Shown: piece by piece, positions 11,687-23,487 of the stretch
Numbering within the stretch: position 1 is the stretch's first letter
Layout: each line of letters starts with the position of its first letter
From: Antedon bifida
Taxonomy: Eukaryota > Echinodermata > Crinoidea > Comatulida > Antedonidae
DNA: 64,000 nucleotides
Assembly: GCA_963402885.1 (NCBI GenBank)
Contig: OY727097.1
Span: 4,030,001-4,094,000 of the forward strand
Direction: 5' to 3'
Made by a program: the position numbers and the translations under genes
Notes under the pieces: model-generated
Databases searched by the model: none
What the model saw: only the letters and a program-made list of their open reading frames with translations
Told to the model about the DNA's origin: nothing

Positions 11687-13334
11687 GCTTAAGGCTTAAA
11701 TATGAAATGAATTGTTAAAATTAAAGCATTGCTATATTTTATTTGTTTATTCTGAGATTTAGGTTAGTTGGGAGAAGATGTGGGAAGGTGTGGGAGTAAA
11801 ATAAATTAGATTGAAGTAGAGAAAGAGTAAAAAAATAAATCTTGTCTGTAAAACGATTACGCATCATCGGTGTGGACACAAGCGATTATTACCTTTACAG
11901 AATTACAGTAGGCCTACTGTACTAAACCATACTAGAGATTCGCCAACAAGCGTAATGCAGTCTTTTGGTTTTTGAAGTTTGCTAGTGTAGTCCAGTTGAC
12001 AAACTTCAGTAAAAAACTACAAAAAACTCTGAGTTCCAAATAATTGCTAGTGTAGACTTAGACTTGGAGACTTGCCCCAAGTCTGTAGAGGCTTTTTGAT
12101 GTTTGTCCGAAATACAAGCTCAAGTAGTATACGTATGAAACGCCATACGTGCCACAATAGAACCTAGACTAGTGTAGACTATGCTTTAACCTATAACACC
12201 CCTAAAATGTCCACATGAGCAATAATCATCACTTTACTACTCTACTCATTTTTATTAAATTGAAGTTACGGTGTTTGAAAATGAAATAGCTCAACTACTT
12301 GAACCGTACCATTTTTTGTATACGGTATTGCATATGATCGTCGTTATGCAAATCGCAGTAATATGGACTTTTAGACTTGAGTGAACTTGAACGAAGACCA
12401 CGTCCACATGGGTCGTAGTCGACTGTTGCTCGTCGACAGATATATAAGAACGTTTTACGTTGACTCATGATGTCAGAGAGCGAACGACAAAATACCACTG
12501 GAATGCCACGTCAGTCGGCCTGACGGTAAGACACGGATAGGTTGTGAAACGTCACTGTGTTACTATTACCAAATAAGTCCAGTTGACTAGATTTATTATT
12601 CTATAATTAGTAATAGCGTTGCTTTAAAAAACGTTTTGTGTTCACTTGTATTCATTTATTTTGGGTTTTATATAGAGAATTTCAATTTACGACAAACTAG
12701 GACATACATGTAATATAATGGTGCATAGTACGTCACTAGAAGGTCACCTGGACCCAGAATAGAAGACATTGTGTTCAACGACTTTACAAAAATTGTACTT
12801 TTGTTAAATCAAGGCTATATAGCCTTGATAAAAATAAAGGAAATTGAACTCTTAAGCTTACAATGATTTATATTATTTTGTGTATTTTTATTGACTGAAT
12901 CTTGGAGAATATATACTTTTAAAGTAAATTGTTCTACTTGACTGAATACATTTTATGGCATTTTAAAATAAAGTTTGTAGGTCAAATATTTATGTATTGT
13001 TAGATACAGATAGGCATAAAACTAAAATTATGAATAAAAGCTCACCTTTCATTTATTCTGTGCTCTGGTCTGTGTAACGTTACAACCAATATAATTGTCA
13101 TCAGCTTTGTGCAGTTGATTTGAAAAAGACGGGTGGTAGGCCGGAAATATTGAAGGTAGGCCTAAATATTATTTGTAGATTTCTTAGTTTTTCAATATCT
13201 CATTCACATAATCATATATCCGGAGAGTTCAATGTAGAAATAATAGGCACACTTTTAGACCTAAGTCAAAATATCTTTTTTCGTAAAAATGACACCATAA
13301 CATGTTTAATTTTTATTTTATTGAAGACCTCAAT
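11687..13334. other. Intergenic region between SLC17 copies B and C
   Basis: It contains the 3' UTR of copy B, a degraded inverted element around 11940-12190 (repeats of GTTTGCTAGTGTAGAC and ACTTGCCCCAAGTCTG) and a block (about 12770-13334) repeated upstream of copies E and G, so probably the promoter and leader of that paralogue. A possible 5' UTR intron runs from the donor at 13156 (TTGAAG/GTAGGC) to the acceptor at 13326 (TATTGAAG). No other coding sequence is seen. Confidence 0.45.
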
Positions 13335-16300
13335 ATGATCGGTAAATGCAATAAAACAGCTGAAAAGAAACCAATTTTGAAGAAAGGCGGTAGTAAAGAA
13401 ACACCTCTTTTCCTGTCGATTCGTTATATAATTATGTTCATGTGCTTTTTGGGCGTCACACTGGAATATGCTACACGAATGAACTTGAGTGTTGCCATGT
13501 TGGCCATGGTATCCAACGATGGGAATGGAACAGGTTCAAACCTGTCTACGACGTCACCAGATATAAGCAAATTGGTAATTATTTTAATATAAAATAATAA
13601 TGTTGGGTTTTTTCGGATAAAAATAACGGCAAACAATGCATGCATTGACATGACGGTAAGGTGTTAAAGATATGAGAATATATAGTTGGATTTTAATTAA
13701 TAATAATTCAGACCTACGCATTGATGTGTCGTCTGAACCTAAAGTTCTGTCTGAACTATCAAACTTTATGCGACAAAAAAATGTGATGTGCCCATATAAT
13801 ATGAACATGATGATGATCATATCACTACCATATTTGGACATATCACTACATATTTTGGACATATCACTACCATATTTGGGACCACTACAACTTTTTGTCA
13901 TATCAAGTTTGATAGTTTAGACAGAGATTTAACTACAAACAAACTGTGTCGAGGAATTGCAGTGAAATCATTCAGATGCGCACAATAAACATGCGTTAGG
14001 CATACCGACTGTAACTTATGCCCAGATCGTCGGTCGCCAAATCAATAACTCCCTATAGTATTAGATGACTGGGCGTATTATCATACCTCCATGGTGTTAT
14101 TGTCTCTGTTTATGTTGACGTTTTGATTTTTGTCCTGAAATAAAGCTAAAGTAGTATACGTATGACACGCCATATGTGCCAAAATATTCATCTTTTTACT
14201 AATATTAAGTCAAAACTCAGTCTGGAACCCAGACTAGACTGGGCGTTGGCGTTGCTTTGTTTTTTTTTGACGGTGGAGTGCATACGACCATTTAGTAATA
14301 ATAACTTTGTAAATTGATTCTACAGATGTTTGACTGGAGTCTTGAAACTCAACAATTTATCTTTAGTTCGTTCTATTATGGACAGTGCATTTCTCCTACT
14401 TTTGGTGGATGGATGGCTGGAGTATTTGGTGGCTCATCCATTATTCTACTGGGAATCTTGGTGACGTCTTTGATGATGTTATTGACACCAGTTGCTGCAG
14501 AAATAGGAGTATGGTTATTGGTAATAACTAGAATCGTTGATGGAATTGCACAGGTAATTACTATAGTAATGAATAATATTGAAATATTGCAAACCAATTA
14601 CGACTTTAAAGTTCCATCTTTTGGAATTAATTGTATTTAAAGTTAAAATATTAATTTTAAAATAAAATTATTTGTCATAAGTATTTTTTTTTTTTTTTTT
14701 TTTTTGGTTTTATTTCTTAAGGGCTTTGTTTATCCAGCTGTGTTTAATCTCGTTACAAACTGGTCAAAATTGAACGAACGTAGTACATTTTTGTCACTTT
14801 CGGCATCAGGTAATAAATACCTTTTGTTTTATTTTAGTATGCCAAGGCAATCTCATACATACATACACACATACATAAAAACAAAACAGGCATAGAACAT
14901 ATTTTCTCAGTTTCATTAAATAATATTTCGTTATATTTATTTATTTTATTTATTTATTCAACTTCTCACTAACTCTGTTAGTGAAGGTATATATTTATAT
15001 ATGGTCTTATCAGATACTTTAGATTTAATTTGATTTCTTTTAAAGGAATTGGTTTTGGTCCAATGTTGGCGAGTTATATTTCTGCTTCGCTTTGTTCAAC
15101 TGATTTCTTAGGCGGATGGCCATCTACATTTTATCTATTTGGTAACAGCATACTGTATATTTGTTACTACATCTTGGACGAAACATTGATGTTGCAATAA
15201 TTTGTTTAACCATAGAACTAGAAGTAGAAGCATTTTATGGCTCAACAAAAAAAATTAAATCAGGAAGAAGGAATCAGAGAGCCACCACATGCCTCGTATA
15301 TAACTTGATTATGAGATGATAAGCGTACAGCTTCAAAATGCCGTATCATTTATTCTGACCTAGTCATTGAATTTAAGATTTACAATATTATTATTATTAG
15401 GTATAATTGGGCTAGTGTGGTGTCTTGGTTGGTGCATTGTGGGATCGACTGACGTAAACAGTAACAGGTGGATATCAACTATTGAAAGAGATTCGATATT
15501 ATTTTCTCAAAGTGAAGAAATTAAAAATAAAAATGTAAGAAACCAATTTTCATAATTTCTTCCAGTAACTTCAAATGTCCGCGTCCTCTTGGGTGACCAA
15601 ACCCAAAATGGTTGATCAAGCTCAACCCAAGTGACTATTTTTCACATCTTGCACCCTATTTTGTTCTATATAGGCCTACATTACATAGATTTCCGTAATC
15701 GTTACTTATGCTGTTTGTTTCAGGTAAGGGTATATGCAGTGCCGTGGAAAGCGATCGCCAAGTCACCTGTTGTTTGGTCACTCTGCCTTTGCGCCTTTGG
15801 ATTCCATTTCGGATTTTATTTTCTATTAACAGATATTCCTATATTTTTCGATACGATTTTAGGATTTGAATTGAAAAAGGTAAGCATATGTATTATCATA
15901 TTGTTTCAACTTTTTAATACTAAACTATAGTCCTAGTGACGTATACAAATCTCTTCTTAATTCCTCAGACTGGGTTACTAAGCACATTACCTCATGTTGT
16001 AATCTTTATTGTTATTCTGTTTGGAGGAGTTCTTGCTGATGCCTTGATGTCTCATAACATATTATCTGTTATAAACACACGGAAATTATTAACGTGTTTT
16101 GGTAAGAACATAATAAATTGAATGATTTATGAGGTGGCAGAAAATGTCGTATCAAGTATACATTGTTTAGATGAGTAGACCTACTGTAGGCCTACCCCGT
16201 CTTCTGGTTTCGTATTTATATATTATATATTATCATTTTTGCAATTTCTTCTTCTCTTTCAGCTCTTGGGAGCTCATCATTTTTTCTGGTGTGCTCTGTT

Positions 16301-16834
16301 TATGTTGTTAGCAATGCGACACTTTCTGTCTTCTTAATAATTGCTGTTCTCGGTGTGTACGGATTGTACATACCATCTATCGAAGCAGCTGCGATAGATA
16401 TTGCACCGAACCATTCCGGATTGATAATTGGAATTATGGGTATAACGAACGTGTCTGGATTCATTGCCCCGTCGGTGGTAGGACTTTTAATTAGAAGTAG
16501 TGTAAGTATGATGTTTAATAATTATTATTTTTTTAATCCGGATAATTGATTTGGTAACCACTCGGCACAAGTGAAAATAATATAGAAAATGTACAACAAA
16601 TGTATCACGCCTGTACTTATTGTCTTTCAGAACACAGTTTATCAATGGAGGAAAGTGTTTTGGATGATAGCCAGTGTAAAAGTGTTTGGATTAGTGAGTT
16701 TTCTCATCTTTGGCACTAGTGAGGTACAAGAATGGTCCAAAACCCCTGACAGTGAACTGGTTCCCTGTCTTGAGCTAGAAGAAATTAGGCCTGCAGGACA
16801 AGCAGCCAGTGGTACTGTAGATCCGAGAGATTGA
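13335..16834 (+). CDS. SLC17-family organic anion transporter, copy C (complete)
   Basis: Nine coding exons: 13335-13574, 14326-14553, 14722-14809, 15046-15141, 15401-15534, 15724-15879, 15969-16101, 16263-16501, 16631-16834. They total 1518 nt and encode 505 residues with no internal stop. TM1 carries EYATRMNLSVAMLAMV, where the other copies have NY or DY. The NWSKLNERS and DIAPNHSG motifs and a C-terminal acidic/polar tail ending GTVDPRD follow. The ATG at 13335 is preferred over an in-frame upstream ATG at 13302 because the residues from MIGKCNK on align with copy B. The N-terminal exon is unsplit, unlike copy B. Exon sequences are nearly identical to copies E and G, so these three arose recently. 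The substrate is not deducible. Confidence 0.9.
13745..13926. mobile_element. MITE, GTCTACACTATCAAAC family, with internal 21-bp repeats
   Basis: The ends are TTCTGTCTGAACTATCAAAC and GTTTGATAGTTTAGACAGA, inverted. Between them are three tandem units of the type ATATCACTACCATATTTGGAC. It sits in intron 1 of copy C. The equivalent insertions in copies E and G show it predates their duplication. Confidence 0.6.
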
Positions 16835-18693
16835 AATAGAAGGTCCGAAGGCTTAAATAATAAATACATTGTTGAATTAAACCAACGTTACATGTTATCT
16901 AAATAGATACACCAATCACCAACAAAGAGTTTTTTGTAATTATTTTATTTTCATTTTTAAAAGAACGTAATTAATAGTACCCTGTTACTCTACACCAAAT
17001 TGCCAACACTGAGCATTTTTATCAAATTGAAGGTACGGTGTAAGAGAATGAAAAACCACTTAGGGGCCTACAGCAATACATTATAGCGACAGTGAAACAG
17101 AAATGACTAAATTACTAGAATCTTTCTAGAATCATTTTATATTAGCCTATTGCATGTGATCGTCGTTAAGCTAAAAGTTACTGCAAATTGCAGTAATGTG
17201 TAGGTCTGTAATTCGTAATATCTTTAAAGATGTTTTGTCCCCGAAAAACATGAAAAATGAAGATTAATTAAATTAGATTTTGATTTGGTTATTTTGTATA
17301 TGTTTTCTCATATAAAATGACAAAATAAATGGTCAAATTGAATCAACCAAAAACCCATTGGCTAGGTTTTGCTTTAAATTACTGTTTTTTCAGGTAAATC
17401 ATTTTTTCGATTCAATTTTTGTTCAAAGTGGATAATTATATGTGACATTAAAATGGCATGTTAAACAAAAATTAAACAATTTCTTTTTTCAGGGAGACAA
17501 TACATCTTTAAGTAGGTGTTAAATTGGTGTTTTTTTTTACAATTGATCACTAAGTGCGTACACTCGACAATAATCACAATAACAGCTCTTTATTTTACAT
17601 CAAAATTGACATACAGTAAATTTACATTTTATTCAAATAGAAATAGTGTGTACAATTACTGTACTTTTTGTGTTCACTTTTATTCATCGTTATTTTGGGT
17701 TTTGTATGACACTGTTTATGTGTGTCTCATCACAGACATACTCTGATACTTACGGGTTCAAATGTCAAATGATCATTGGTACGCACTTATTATTCACACG
17801 CGTTAGCATTCTGGTTGGTACAGTACGCACGCGTTCAAATAATGATTGGTACGCGCGTCTTCAATTGATCATTTATAAGCACATGTTTAAATGTTCATTG
17901 GTACGTGTGCGTATAAATGATGATGAAACACAAAAACAAATTAAATCGTTGAGTGAATAATTACGTAATAGATTAAATATCATTATGACACTTAAATGGC
18001 GACTCCAGGTTATTATATAGTTGATGTTTGCTGTTGTTTGATACTTATGAAATACCGGTACTGTAATTATGATCATTTGCAAACACACAGAATCGTTAAC
18101 GTTTAAAAAATATCAATTTTGTGCTACAAGATAACACCAAATGATTACACTTTACGAAGATAATTACCATTATTTTATAATAATATTCATTCATAATAAT
18201 ATCAGTAGAAATAGTACAATCTTCATAAGAGGTAATTTATAGTATACACTGATATATATTTTATGAATAAAAAAAAATCACATTATATCTATACAATCTA
18301 CAACCATATAAGATTCAGTATTTGCGGTGATTTAACATTTATTTCTATACAATAAAATGGATTGACAATAAGACAAATTACGAAACGAAAATAATAAAAA
18401 TAACTTTTATAATTCGAAATATAGTGTTTAAAAATAATATTTGTTTATATACTGTATTTAATTTTTCTAAATAATTGGCACATTTGCAGATAATTATTTA
18501 CAACTGGTAATAAAGATAATAAATACAACCATTCTAAACATTAAACTAAATACAAATAGTTAAAATGTTTTCATTTTTAACATTTTACAGTCAAGGACAT
18601 CACAATTCGGTGAAAAAAAAGCCGAAAGTCCAATTGCTGGAATTGGAGCACGGTTATATTGTCATGTCCAAACAATTGTAGTTCCACAGCTGT
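16835..18693. other. Region between SLC17 copy C and the receptor-exon fragment
   Basis: No gene is seen. The first part is 3' flank of copy C, including a TTAA-flanked MITE at 17228-17507. From about 17540 on it matches 49370-50529, the 3' UTR/3' flank of the minus-strand THSD1-like gene, so it is duplicated along with that gene's last exon. Confidence 0.55.
17228..17507. mobile_element. TTAA-flanked MITE (piggyBac-like target), 280 bp
   Basis: The ends AGATGTTTTGTCC and GGAGACAATACATCT are imperfect inverted repeats, and each side is flanked by TTAA. TTAA duplication is the signature of the piggyBac superfamily. Orthologous copies are at 35642-35918 and 49065-49345 in the other duplicated units. 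A longer relative with the same ends is at 31165-31710. Confidence 0.65.
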
Positions 18694-20093
18694 TTAAACT
18701 TTTGAAATTTCTAGACCCTCAAACAAATCCATATCGGAACCTAAATCTCCGGCTGGGTAATTAAAATATCCTTCAAAATATGATCCTGGTAAGTTTGGCA
18801 TGTAGTTATCAAACTCTAGTTCATTTTCTTCCTGATAAATTATTATATCACCAATAATTTGTGTATTTGATGGGAACTGGTTATTATTATTTGAATTTGG
18901 TCGTTTAGTAGGAGTTTCTGGTAATCTTCTCCGCGTGGGGCTAGACTCTGCACTGCCACCAGAAATTGTCTCCACATATGTCTATCGTCTTTCTTTTCAA
19001 GTTTTCGTATCGGTGATGGTTGTTCATCACTGAACATATACTCTTGGAAACTTGTACTGTAAAAAGATAGTCTCATTGGATTCAAATCTGATTGCTGACG
19101 AAAGACATTCAGTTGATTTCCGTTGACGTTTGGTGGCTTTCTGTTTCAGACGTCGTACTGGTCTACCGGGTGGAGACTCTCTTGTTAAGGACATATGGTT
19201 AGCGACACTTTCTGACGGACTCATTGTCTCCGAATCTAATCTCTCTGTACTTTCTGATGGTTCTTCATTGATTGTCATAACCGCGTTTTTGTTTGAACTT
19301 AGTCGACGTGTTTTCGAATTCTTTTGCCGATTTGGAGTAACAGTACGTTGAGGTGAATTCTGATCAGGTTGTTCAATTTGGAATTCATAGAAAGCTGGTC
19401 TGGGAGCCGCTGGTAGTTTTCGTGGAACACGACTTGTAGGACTCCTAGTATCGCTATTCGTTTTTCCGAGTGAACAACCACTTGTGTCGATGTGGGTGTC
19501 GTTTGTCTATCCCCGTCTGTACCACTTACCAAGTGAGTTTCTGGAAGTATATCTGTAATACCACAAGTGCTATGTGACCTTTGCTGATCTTTGTTTCCAA
19601 CCAATGGGTTGTCTTTCTCATGACAAAGACTTAAACTTCTTGAAATTGCAAACCCGAGTGGTGTGAGATTTCCTTCTCGGTTGACATAAGGGGCAGCAAA
19701 TTGAAAGTTTGATGGAAATGTGTTAGAAGAATCACAGCTATTGATCGAGGCTTGACGGGAATATCCAGACGGTTCTTTTCGCATTGTGTACTTGATTTGA
19801 AAGCTACTCCGACTACCATTACTGTGAAATGAATATCTATGATTCCTCTGACCATCAGGATTGCGGTCATCGAACGAGGCATTTATTGCACCTGTAAAAG
19901 ATTGGTCCTGTCCAAGAGGGTCTTTACGGCAGTCATCGCTATCAATAGATATCAGTCGACGTTGGAAGTCATTTGAATCCAGATTCGAATGTTCTTCTTT
20001 CGCTAGATACATTTGACTCCTATCGCAGACTTTGACATCAGGATTGCCTCTATCGTCCATGTCACTCGGTATGTCTGTTTGATATGGTCGATG
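18694..20093 (-). pseudogene. Fragment of the THSD1-like receptor last exon (copy 1)
   Basis: Minus-strand sequence homologous to most of the last exon of the gene at 50530-61377 (equivalent to 50530-51966). It encodes cytoplasmic-tail residues but starts after the transmembrane helix, so it has no promoter, signal peptide or membrane anchor. The frame is broken in at least three places compared with the intact copy: a one-base loss in a T run near 19461, a two-base loss near 19094 and a deletion of about 37 bp near 18968. At 20093 the homology stops abruptly and SLC17 intron 4 sequence begins. Remaining open pieces keep motifs such as PGSYFEGYFNYPAGDLGS at the C-terminus. It is a dead duplication product. 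Confidence 0.85.
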
Positions 20094-21292
20094 TACCGTT
20101 AAGTCTTTGTTTTATTTTATTATAATGTCTGTCATTATTATTAGGTTTACTTGGTCTAACGTGGTGTCTTGGCTGGTGTATTGTGGGATCGACTGATGTA
20201 AACAGTAACAAGTGGATATCAACTATTGAAAGAGATTCGATATTATTTTCTCAAAGTGAAGAAATTAAAAATCAAAATGTAAGAAACCAAATTTATTTTC
20301 GTAATTTTCATAATTTCTCCCAGTACCTTCGAATGTCCGTCCTCGTGGGTGACGTTACCAAACCCAAAATGGTTTCATAGTTGATGACGACATTAAACAT
20401 TAGGCCTAGGTTAATCTTAACTCAATCAGGGCCGTAGCCAGGATCAGTGTCAAGGGGGGGGGGGGGGGGGGGGGTTCGGACACTAAGTATTTGGGTCACT
20501 GCCCCCTCCCCACAACCCGGTGGGGTCTGAGGCGAATTTTGTTAAATGACACCCCTTGATGGCCGGAAATGGTACTCTCGCACATAACATTCATGATAAA
20601 TGGCACCTCTAATTGGCCGGAAAAAACACTCTCATGCAGCATGCTACCATTAAACAAAACGATCGTACTTTTTCCTCCTCCTCACACACGTGGACTATTT
20701 AAAGGACGATAACATTTGTTGCCGTATGTTAGATGCGCGTGCTCTATGTGCGGAACCACCGCCGATTGTTTGATCATTCACTCGGTATTTTGTTTTGCGT
20801 TCAAGTTACAAGCCCCCAAAAAAAGCACAATTTGGGTGAGAAGGCAAATTCAATGCTTATTATAGCCAGGGGCGAACCCAGGGGTGTTTCCCTTGTGGCC
20901 CGGGCAACACCCTTAATTGCATACTAAATGTTGTTTCTGCCACTAAATTAAAATTGAGTTCCATTTCATCGTATACAATATCCATCCGGACCCGGAACTT
21001 GATAGGCTTAGTCATAAAGTAGTTACAGAGTTGCAGGGCATTTTATCATTGTTGAATGTTTTGATATTAGCCTAATTGTTAAAACGACCTTCACAACCAA
21101 AATATTTCTGTAATAAAATTTATTTTAAATGGAACGCTACAAAAATAATCCTCTGCTTCATCAGAGCATGAATACCTAATAACCAGACAAGAACGTATCT
21201 TTATTACGTTTAACTATCAATCCATTTTCATATCACGCAATCCATTTTTCAACAATATAGTAGTATAATAATAACATAGTGAGGGATTAGTT

Positions 21293-21603
21293 TCATTTCA
21301 TTTCATTTCAAAAGACATTTATTTTCCTCCATAGCAATACAGTACAAAATAATAAACAAAAATGGTAAGGAATATAAAAAATGAAATAGATGTTTGTTGG
21401 ATAAAACAACAGAAAAGTGAATTTAAGAAAATTGGCTATGGAGGAAGGCATAATCCCGAGAAGATGAGGAAATCTTGTGCTGGGTATGCCTATGCAAATA
21501 AAATGGATAATTGAATAAGAGTGGAAATAAAGAGAAACAAACAAGACAAAAAAACGCACAGAAAAGGAAAAATAAAAAAATAAATTAATTAATTAAAAAA
21601 AAA

Positions 21604-21634
<31 letters not shown>

Positions 21635-22350
21635 TTGATAAAAAATAGATCAATCAAATTGTAGAATCAGAAAATAAAACTCAAAAACCACAGTAGATCA
21701 ATGTTCAGCAGCATAAATCAAATTGCGACATTCGATTGTTGTCTTTTTAATACTTTAACATTAGGTGTTGTTTTAATTTTTTGGAAAATAAAGAAATTGA
21801 AACAGCATTTGTAATTGGGGGTGGTAAACTGTTCATCATTGATGGACCGGAGTATCTAATACTGTTTTGAAAATAATTGGTGTTGTGGATAGGTATGTGT
21901 ATATTAGTTCTAGAACGTGTAGGGTAATTGTGAATAGAAAAATTCGGAATAAACATATTGTTTAAATGATTTGGAGAAGTGGAATGCAGGGCGGAGAATA
22001 CAAATTTGCCTTGTTGCATTATGTTTATATCAATGAGTTTGAGGAGATTAAGTTTGGAAAATAAATGGGAAGAATGGGACCGCGGTGGAGCGCCAGATAT
22101 AATCCTGATAGCCTTCTTTTGTATAATTTGCAGTTTACTGAGGTTGGATACGTAAGTATTGGCCCAGACAATGTTACAGTAGCTCAAATAGGGAAGAATG
22201 AGGGAGCAGTAAAGGGTTCGAAGAATATTAAGGGGTACAAATGAGGATAACCTAGAAATGATACCAACGCTTTTGGAAGTTTTATTCTCTACTTCTTTAA
22301 TATGATTTTTCCATGTTAGATTGCTGTCCATAACTACACCTAAAAACTTT
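21293..22350 (-). mobile_element. 5'-truncated non-LTR retrotransposon (CR1/L2 type) nested in the copy D transposon
   Basis: A minus-strand open frame (21747-22331, 194 residues) encodes the region after the reverse transcriptase palm: LTWKNHI, LYCSLILPYLSYCNIVW and KAIRIISGAP are typical of CR1/L2-like polyproteins. FLGVV directly precedes its first Met in frame, so the protein was longer and is cut at the 5' end. The 3' end is a (TGAAA)n tail near 21293-21310. The paralogous site at 38560 lacks it (GGGATTAGTTACAGTTTG is continuous), so it inserted after the transposon was duplicated. Confidence 0.75.
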
Positions 22351-23208
22351 TACAGTTTGACTTTGAATAAACCATTGGTAATTTACTGAAAATCCAAAAT
22401 GAACTTGTGTTATAATACAAACAAAAGTATTCAATCAAAGAAACGCTCTACTACACATGAGAAATAGATGTCGGTCGATAAACTTCTGACGACGACTAAA
22501 ACAACGACAATCAGCTAAATGTTTATTTCATCTCTGGCTTGTTACATTTTTCATGACACATTACCGGACTTCCCCCTCCTCTCGCAATGAACGACAGTAC
22601 AGATCTTCCCTATCTAGGCTCGTGTATGTAGCATACTACGTTATTCACAAATGACCCACGCATAGCAGTGTTACTAGAGCCATCACAGATTACCTCTAAT
22701 GGATCAATCATTCACACATGAATTACAAAATTCATCGACAAACGAAATATAGCCTGTATTCATTCCTTTTAAATATTAGGCATATTGCCAAGGCTAATTG
22801 TATTGTAATATTTATTGCTATCCATATAAAAAATATAAAAAATGACAGATCAAACAATTTGCACAACAGTAATACAAGAAAAATAAGTTACAAAATATGG
22901 AATAGCAGAGGATAACCCTTTAAGCTCGAAAGCTTGTTTCAGAAGGGGTCCTCAACATAAAACAAATAATATTTACATAAAATTACAAATATAAAATATT
23001 ATAACAATAATTTAGATATTATACAGATATTTTAAATGTAAGGTTTTAGAGAAAATGTAAATTTGTAAATTAGGTTTTGTTTATAAAAACGACATTTCAT
23101 AGAAATATATTTTAAATATGTACAGTTTATATTCAATTAATTTCAGTTAACAATGTAATTAAACTTTTATTTTACAATTAAGATTAAATTAAATATTGAC
23201 TATTGGTA

Positions 23209-23408
23209 CTAAATTGTCATTTGTGAGGTAAGATGTTTCTTTAGAGCTACCTTCAAGGCAATGTGAGAGGTAATGGCCTTCAAGTTATTTGGAAGTTTAT
23301 TCCAAAGTAAAATGGCATTAAAAAAGAAAGTTTTATTAATAGCATTATTATTTTTTGGCAACACAAAATTGAAATCCCTTCTTCTTGTACCGTAATGATG
23401 TTTAAATT

Positions 23409-23410
<2 letters not shown>
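23209..23410 (-). mobile_element. Non-LTR retrotransposon C-terminal remnant (first copy)
   Basis: The minus strand encodes HHYGTRRRDFNFVLPK, then LLWNKLPNNLK and a stop at 23209, the standard end of a CR1/Jockey-like polyprotein. Upstream coding sequence is lost and replaced by a (TAA)n microsatellite (23408-23470). The copy at 40424-40625 has a shorter microsatellite. Confidence 0.6.
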
Positions 23411-23471
<61 letters not shown>

Positions 23472-23487
23472 TTATAATAATAATAAT
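23405..23487. repeat. (TAA)n microsatellite
   Basis: About 20 ATA/TAA units are followed by a short interruption and more units. The paralogous tract at 40622-40655 has about 6-7 units, so it expanded or contracted after duplication. Confidence 0.9.

Noticed and set aside
17646..17960. Open frames in the duplicated 3' flank (17646-17960, 35951-36373, 49481-49735)
   Set aside because: They change length and frame among the three copies through small indels and resemble no known protein. They lie in the presumed 3' UTR of the receptor gene.
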